Assembly: GCA_017959195.1 (NCBI GenBank)
Contig: JAGDBE010000219.1
Coordinates: 1 to 19,668, forward strand
Length of the DNA stretch: 19,668 nucleotides
Origin: Clostridia bacterium
GTDB taxonomy: Bacteria > Bacillota > Clostridia > Oscillospirales > CAG-382
Direction of reading: 5' to 3'
The translations under genes and the position numbers were made by a program. The notes under the pieces are model-generated. The model was given only the letters and a program-made list of their open reading frames with translations, was not told the DNA's origin and did not search any database. The first letter of the stretch is position 1, and the number at the start of each line of letters is the position of its first letter. Shown here piece after piece: positions 15,907 to 19,668 of the stretch.

Positions 15907-16804
15907 AAGAGTATGCATTTTTATGATAGCGGCTTTTCTGATTCTCGACGCCTTTTTGCTCTACATTTATTTCGACGGCAGGGATAAAATGCTCAATATC
16001 TCGTCGAAAAGAATTGACGACGTTGCGGAATATTTTACGAATAACGGCGTAAAAATAGATAAGAAAACCATAGAAAGCAGAATCCCGGATAATCTCATAT
16101 ATACTTTTTTGAACGACAATAACGCAAGCTCTCCCGAAATTTTTGCAAAAAAACTTGCGGATTCTCTCGGAGAGAATACCGCTTACGGATTTGTCGAAAC
16201 GCCCGACGGCGTTGTCTATACCTTTTCGGATAAAGACGGAAACGTAAAGGCAAGTTTCAAGCTGTCGTCCGACGGCTTTACCGTCGAATACGGCAAGGAG
16301 GGCTTCGATAAGGATTCTGTCGAAAACTTCGATTTCGACGAAATGAAAGAAGAAAAGACGGGGCTCGACGCCTCGCAGAAAGAAACGGCGGAAAAATTCA
16401 TAAAGTGCCTTTCTTCAAAATCAAAACCGCAGTTCGATATATACGGAGTATATGAGACTGCGCCTTATACGGTCATCTGCGCGTCTCAGACGGCCGACGG
16501 TAAAACCCCGCTTGAGGGCTTTTACCTCAATATGGTTGAAAAAGACGGGGAGATAGTTTACGCATGCGGCAAAATAATCTGCGACGATTTCAAGGAATCT
16601 TACAGCGAAAAACTGCTCGACTCCATAAACGCGCTGCGCCGCGTGGATATAGACTCCGCAAAGGAAATTCTGTCCCAGAAAATCATATACGTTTTAAGAT
16701 ATTCCGACAGCGGAGTGTATTACCTCATTCCGACATGGAAAATCATATATATTGATATATCGGGACAACAAAATATACAATATGTTGATGCAATTTTGGA
16801 ATAG
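15896..16804 (+). CDS. yycI: YycI-like two-component regulatory protein
   Basis: This is a 302-residue protein overlapping the YycH-like gene by 11 bases, a sign of coupled translation. The N-terminus (SIKRVCIFMIAAFLILDAFL, residues 2-21) is a single membrane helix closely resembling the YycI start pattern I-K-x-I-F-I-I-x-F-L-x-L-D-x-F-L. The rest is extracytoplasmic. It ends with a PepSY/YycI-like unit, GVYYLIPTWKIIYIDISG, near residues 277-294, and finishes with a VDAIL motif. In B. subtilis YycH and YycI form a membrane complex that restrains WalK. Here that partner would have to be encoded elsewhere. A generic anchored extracellular protein is the alternative. Confidence 0.65.
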   Translation: MSIKRVCIFMIAAFLILDAFLLYIYFDGRDKMLNISSKRIDDVAEYFTNNGVKIDKKTIESRIPDNLIYTFLNDNNASSPEIFAKKLADSLGENTAYGFVETPDGVVYTFSDKDGNVKASFKLSSDGFTVEYGKEGFDKDSVENFDFDEMKEEKTGLDASQKETAEKFIKCLSSKSKPQFDIYGVYETAPYTVICASQTADGKTPLEGFYLNMVEKDGEIVYACGKIICDDFKESYSEKLLDSINALRRVDIDSAKEILSQKIIYVLRYSDSGVYYLIPTWKIIYIDISGQQNIQYVDAILE

Positions 16805-16833
16805 TTCACAAAAATGTAATAGTTCCATAATAT
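16805..16833 (+). promoter_or_regulatory. Probable sigma-A promoter of murA
   Basis: TTCACA (16805-16810) and TAATAT (16828-16833) are separated by 17 bases and begin immediately after the yycI stop. No extended -10 is present. The predicted start near 16840 gives a leader of about 60 bases. No terminator separates yycI from murA, so read-through may add to expression. Confidence 0.65.
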
Positions 16834-16900
16834 ACTGTTATTAATTATTGAGTATGATATAAGAGGTTATAAAGAGAAATATAAACGGAGGCAAGCATAA

Positions 16901-18205
16901 ATGGAGAAAATTGTCATAAAAGGCAATAAGCCATTGCATGGCAGCATAGAAGTCAGCGGAATGAAGAATGCTGCCGTGGCAATTGTTTTCGGAACAATTC
17001 TGGCGGAAGGAAAATGTACGCTCGGAAATATCCCCATGATAAGCGACATATCCGACGCGTTTGATATACTTACATCGGTTGGAGCCGTAATAAAGAGAAT
17101 AGATAAGACCACATATGAAATAGATACCACAAGAATAAAGCCGTGTTCGGCGCCGTACGACCTTGTAAAGAAGATGAGGGCGTCGTACTATATACTCGGC
17201 GCGGAGCTCGGCAGATTCGGCAGAGCAAGGGCGGCGTATCCGGGAGGATGCGACATAGGTTTACGCCCGATTGACCAGCATATAAAGGGATTCCGCGCAC
17301 TCGGCGCAGACGTCGACGCGACGAACCCCGGAGGATACGTAAACATAACGACGGAAGACGGAAAACTCTACGGAGACTCCGTTTATCTCGATATAGTTTC
17401 GGTAGGAGCTACCATAAATATTATGCTTGCGGCGTGCAAGGCGGAAGGAACGACGGTTATCGACAACGCGGCAAGAGAACCGCACGTCGTTGACCTTGCA
17501 AACTTCTTAAACTCCTGCGGAGCCGATATATCCGGCGCCGGTACCGAAATGATAAAAATCAGAGGCGTAAATAAACTGCACGGAGTGCATTACGATATAA
17601 TCCCCGATATGATAGAGGCGGGAACTTATATGGTGGCGGCGGCAGCGACAAAAGGCGAGCTGACGGTTACCAACGTAATTCCGCGACACCTTGAGACCGT
17701 AACGGCAAAACTGCTTGAAATGGGCGCCGAGGTCGAGGAATACGACGATTCCGTAAGAGTGCGCGGAGAGGGAATGGAAATAAAGGGCACCTACGTTAAA
17801 ACGGCGCCTTACCCCGGATTTCCGACCGATATGAACCCGCAGATGGGCGCGCTTATGGCGATAGCGGGCGGTCAGTCCATGATAAGAGAGGGCGTATGGG
17901 ATAACAGATTCAAATACGTCGACGAACTCATCCGCATGGGCGCGGATATAAAGAGCGACTCGAAATCCGCAACGTTCACCGGCGTTAAAACGCTTCACGG
18001 AGCGCCTGTCAGCGCATGCGACCTGCGCGCGGGAGCGGCTCTGATTATCGCGGGACTTTCCGCAAACGGAAAGACGGAAATTGACAATATTTACCACATT
18101 CAAAGAGGTTATGAGGACATAGTCGGCAAACTTAAAAACGTCGGAGCGGATATCGAACTCAAATACGTTCCCGACGAAGCGTCGGCCCTCAATAACGTGG
18201 GATAA
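16901..18205 (+). CDS. murA: UDP-N-acetylglucosamine 1-carboxyvinyltransferase MurA
   Basis: This 434-residue cytoplasmic enzyme transfers enolpyruvate from PEP to UDP-GlcNAc, the first committed step of peptidoglycan synthesis. Active-site features are present: Lys22-Asn23 in SGMKNAA, Cys117 in the PGGCDIG loop (the fosfomycin target; organisms with Asp here are resistant), and the PGFPTDMNPQMGAL motif carrying the catalytic Asp. The two-domain inside-out barrel repeats span the usual length. GGAGG (16887-16891) lies nine bases before the ATG. The gene sits next to YycH/YycI-like genes, so it may share wall-related control. A terminator follows 16 bases after the stop. Confidence 0.97.
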   Translation: MEKIVIKGNKPLHGSIEVSGMKNAAVAIVFGTILAEGKCTLGNIPMISDISDAFDILTSVGAVIKRIDKTTYEIDTTRIKPCSAPYDLVKKMRASYYILGAELGRFGRARAAYPGGCDIGLRPIDQHIKGFRALGADVDATNPGGYVNITTEDGKLYGDSVYLDIVSVGATINIMLAACKAEGTTVIDNAAREPHVVDLANFLNSCGADISGAGTEMIKIRGVNKLHGVHYDIIPDMIEAGTYMVAAAATKGELTVTNVIPRHLETVTAKLLEMGAEVEEYDDSVRVRGEGMEIKGTYVKTAPYPGFPTDMNPQMGALMAIAGGQSMIREGVWDNRFKYVDELIRMGADIKSDSKSATFTGVKTLHGAPVSACDLRAGAALIIAGLSANGKTEIDNIYHIQRGYEDIVGKLKNVGADIELKYVPDEASALNNVG

Positions 18206-18221
18206 AAATGTAAAAATAAAG

Positions 18222-18248
18222 TGCTTCCGTATCTGCGGAAGCATTTTT
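18222..18248 (+). terminator. Intrinsic terminator of murA
   Basis: An 8-bp perfect stem (TGCTTCCG at 18222-18229 with CGGAAGCA at 18236-18243) with a 6-base loop is followed by TTTTT. Confidence 0.9.
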
Positions 18249-18263
18249 AATATCAAAAAAATG

Positions 18264-18292
18264 TTGAATAATGAAAAAATGTGTGTTATTAT
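18264..18292 (+). promoter_or_regulatory. Sigma-A promoter of the zinc-ribbon gene
   Basis: TTGAAT (18264-18269) and TATTAT (18287-18292) are 17 bases apart with an extended -10 TGT at 18284-18286. The predicted start is near 18299, about 44 bases before the ATG. Confidence 0.75.
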
Positions 18293-18342
18293 AAAGAAAA
18301 ATAACGCTTTTTTGTATTTTGACGTATAAAGGAGATATCACG

Positions 18343-18882
18343 ATGGCAAAATTCTGTGTAAACTGCGGTTCACCTTTGGAGCCCGACGTAAAATTCTGTA
18401 AAAACTGCGGCGCGCCCGTAGAGCAGACCGACGAAAAAAACGCGGCTCCCAAACCTCAGCCGGCACCGCAGGCACCTCAAATGCAGACTCAACAGGCGCC
18501 TTATCAGATGCCGCAGGGGCAGTACAGACCGCAGACGGGATATCAGCGCGTCTCGCAGCAACAGCAGACGCCGCAGTACAGACCGCCGATGCCTACGTAT
18601 CAACAGCCGCAGGGACAGTACAGACCGCAGCAGATGCCGTATCAGCAGCAGTTCAGGCCTCAGACGCCTCCGCAGTACAGACCGCCGATGCCTCAGCAGA
18701 TGCCGCAGCAGAAGGGCGGACACGGCGGATGCCTTACGATAATCATAATATGCGTGCTTATATTAATCGGATCGGTTCTTTATATGGGCTTCCGCGACGG
18801 CGGCTGGTTCAGACCGGGCGGCTGGTTCGGAAAGACGGAAACGGTAAAGACGGTTGCGGCAAATTACATAGGCAGTATGTAA
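18343..18882 (+). CDS. Zinc-ribbon, Gln/Pro-rich single-pass membrane protein
   Basis: This is a 179-residue protein. The ATG at 18343 has AAAGGAG (18328-18334) eight bases upstream; a TTG at 18319 lies before that site. Residues 4-24 form a double-CxxC zinc ribbon (FCVNCGSPL then KFCKNCG). A low-complexity linker (about 34-126) is rich in Gln, Pro, Tyr and Arg, with repeated units such as QYRPPMP and GQYRPQ. One membrane helix (about 130-150, CLTIIIICVLILIGSVLYMG) follows. The tail is only about 28 residues long, with two GGWF motifs. Such ribbon-linker-helix proteins usually carry a larger outer domain, so this may be a short or decayed version. No enzymatic role can be assigned. Confidence 0.85.
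   Translation: MAKFCVNCGSPLEPDVKFCKNCGAPVEQTDEKNAAPKPQPAPQAPQMQTQQAPYQMPQGQYRPQTGYQRVSQQQQTPQYRPPMPTYQQPQGQYRPQQMPYQQQFRPQTPPQYRPPMPQQMPQQKGGHGGCLTIIIICVLILIGSVLYMGFRDGGWFRPGGWFGKTETVKTVAANYIGSM
18571..18693 (+). repeat. Direct repeats in the Gln/Pro-rich linker
   Basis: A 24-base unit at 18571-18594 is repeated exactly at 18670-18693, encoding PQYRPPMP both times. A related unit with CAGTACAGACCGCAG occurs near 18520 and 18616. The repeat set probably arose by in-frame duplication. Confidence 0.85.
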
Positions 18883-18898
18883 CAGTGAAGATTTAATG

Positions 18899-18927
18899 TT
18901 GCATTTTGCGGAATTTAATGATATAAT
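18899..18927 (+). promoter_or_regulatory. Sigma-A promoter of the riboswitch transcript
   Basis: TTGCAT (18899-18904) and a perfect TATAAT (18922-18927) are 17 bases apart with an extended -10 TGA (18919-18921). The predicted start is near 18934, right at the edge of the aptamer. Confidence 0.85.
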
Positions 18928-18937
18928 GTATTTAACC

Positions 18938-19030
18938 TATAGAGAGCGCGTGAGAGACAAGCTCGATGACCGCGCAGCAACCTGCTTTAAGGTAAGGTGC
19001 TAATGCTTGAATGATGGGGCTTTTTGATAC
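18938..19030 (+). promoter_or_regulatory. SAM riboswitch (S-box / SAM-I clan)
   Basis: The RNA carries the conserved S-box segments in order: AGAG, GAGAGAC (18952-18958), GATGAC (18965-18970), GCAACC (18977-18982) and AAGGTGCTAAT (18994-19004). P2 can form from GCGCG (18946-18950) with CGCGC (18971-18975), and P3 from ACCT (18980-18983) with AGGT (18990-18993). P1 is weak by eye (AGAG with CTTT, TAT with ATA), so the exact ends and the subclass (SAM-I or SAM-I/IV) are uncertain. SAM binding to this clan normally favours a downstream terminator, and one is present at 19040-19070. Confidence 0.8.
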
Positions 19031-19039
19031 GTACACAGG

Positions 19040-19070
19040 CAGTCTCATCAGACGATGGGACTGTTTTTTT
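19040..19070 (+). terminator. Riboswitch expression-platform terminator
   Basis: A 10-bp stem with one G-T wobble (CAGTCTCATC at 19040-19049 with GATGGGACTG at 19054-19063) and a 4-base loop is followed by seven T. It lies 10-20 bases after the aptamer, the expected place for the SAM-controlled terminator. Confidence 0.9.
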
Positions 19071-19113
19071 GCGCTTTTTATGGGGTTTTCTTATAGAAAG
19101 CGCGATTTTTTTT
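19071..19113 (+). terminator. Second, adjacent intrinsic terminator
   Basis: An 11-bp stem with one wobble (GCGCTTTTTAT at 19071-19081 with ATAGAAAGCGC at 19093-19103) and an 11-base loop is followed by GA and eight T. It starts on the base after the first terminator's T run, giving two terminators in tandem before the next gene. Confidence 0.8.
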
Positions 19114-19147
19114 GAGGAAAATCAAAAATTACAAAGGAGAAATAACT

Positions 19148-19495
19148 ATGGGAAAAGGAACAGACTTGTTTATGCAAAATCCGTATTGGAAAGAAATTTA
19201 CGACAACGCGCCGAGCGAAGAACTGAAAAAATACTACCGTATCAGCTTTGATTTTTTCTCGTTTTCAGAGGTTGACAAAGAACAGCAAAAACATGCGAAA
19301 GGGGAACTTGAAAAAATCTTTCTCTCGAAGGAGGACGTAAAATATTTAATGAGCGCTGCGGGCAGTAATATTGCAAAGATGTACTATCATAAAATTTTGA
19401 AGTTTTTTTCCGCCGAAAACGGAAAAACGGGCGTCCCCGCGTCAATGCTGATAGGCGAAATCCGCAATCCGTACTATAATAGCGGGAAAAAATAG
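19148..19495 (+). CDS. Unknown small protein downstream of SAM riboswitch
   Basis: I do not recognise this 115-residue protein. It is soluble, charged and rich in Lys, Tyr, Phe and Ser, with no signal peptide, membrane segment or cysteines. It begins GKGTDLFMQNPYWKEIYDNA, has predicted helices at about 20-60 (SEELKKYYRISFDFF), then SKEDVKYLMSAAGSNIAKMYY, and ends GEIRNPYYNSGKK. AAAGGAG (19133-19139) lies eight bases before the ATG, so it is probably translated. The riboswitch 120 bases upstream and the absence of any other gene between them make it the likely regulated gene, implying a link to methionine or SAM metabolism. That link is inference from context only. Confidence 0.75.
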   Translation: MGKGTDLFMQNPYWKEIYDNAPSEELKKYYRISFDFFSFSEVDKEQQKHAKGELEKIFLSKEDVKYLMSAAGSNIAKMYYHKILKFFSAENGKTGVPASMLIGEIRNPYYNSGKK

Positions 19496-19548
19496 CCGAT
19501 AGAAAATAGTTTTCAAAATAAATCCGCTTTTCATGTAGAAAACAGAAA

Positions 19549-19586
19549 AAAACCGGCAAGAATCCTTGCCGGTTTTGACGTTTTTT
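19549..19586 (+). terminator. Intrinsic terminator of the unknown small gene
   Basis: A 12-bp perfect stem (AAAACCGGCAAG at 19549-19560 with CTTGCCGGTTTT at 19565-19576) has an AATC loop and is followed by GACGTTTTTT. The stem has A and T runs on both sides, so it could work for either strand. Confidence 0.9.
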
Positions 19587-19599
19587 ATTGATGAAATTG

Positions 19600-19639
19600 T
19601 CCGTCGGGGCTCCCTGTGCGCCCGCAGGCGCTCCTTTTT
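19600..19639. other. GC-rich intergenic block with a short palindrome
   Basis: After the last terminator the GC content rises sharply, with a 5-bp hairpin (GCGCC 19618-19622, GGCGC 19627-19631) followed by CTCCTTTTTG. It stands out from the AT-rich flanks and may be part of a dispersed repeat or the edge of a gene beyond the window. No ORF can be supported here. Confidence 0.3.
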
Positions 19640-19668
19640 GTTTAAAATACAGTTAAAGTTTCTCCGTG

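Overview
All recognisable genes in this window lie on the + strand. They look like chromosomal DNA of a low- to mid-GC Gram-positive anaerobe in class Clostridia (Bacillota), possibly an uncultured Christensenellales-like lineage. The grounds are strong AGGAGG-type ribosome sites, heavy ATA and AGA codon use, sigma-A promoters, S-box-type RNA control, the rimP-nusA-rnpM-ylxQ-infB-rbfA order, and YycH/YycI-like, G5/3D and DUF5696 proteins. The lineage guess is weak; the class is more secure. I see no phage, IS element, CRISPR array, tRNA or rRNA.

Region 1 (1-6220) is the end of an envelope or carbohydrate transport operon. It holds a 5'-truncated membrane protein (beta-propeller/NHL-like, TPR, Yip1-like), a large exported DUF5696-type protein, and two MalF/MalG-type ABC permeases, closed by a hairpin. 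No ATPase or classical solute-binding protein is present in the visible part. The first permease has two unusual glycine-rich loops.

Region 2 (6221-8541) has a stand-alone formyltransferase-fold enzyme with an intact Asn/His/Asp triad, a DUF1294 membrane protein, a terminator, an A-rich spacer with a good promoter, and a secreted DUF348-G5-3D cell-wall protein.

Region 3 (8557-16804) is the transcription/translation operon rimP-nusA-rnpM-ylxQ-infB-rbfA. It starts from a promoter followed by a leader hairpin that could be a NusA-sensitive attenuator. After rbfA, where nrnA/truB/ribF often sit, there are two overlapping single-pass membrane proteins resembling YycH and YycI, the WalK regulators, with no walRK in view.

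Region 4 (16805-19668) contains murA with its own promoter, a terminator, a zinc-ribbon/Gln-Pro-rich membrane protein, and a SAM-type riboswitch with two back-to-back terminators ahead of a small protein of unknown function. The most interesting items are the DUF5696/Yip1/permease cluster with its Gly-rich loops, the SAM riboswitch controlling an unknown gene, the nusA-operon leader, and the hairpin between ribosome site and start codon of rnpM.
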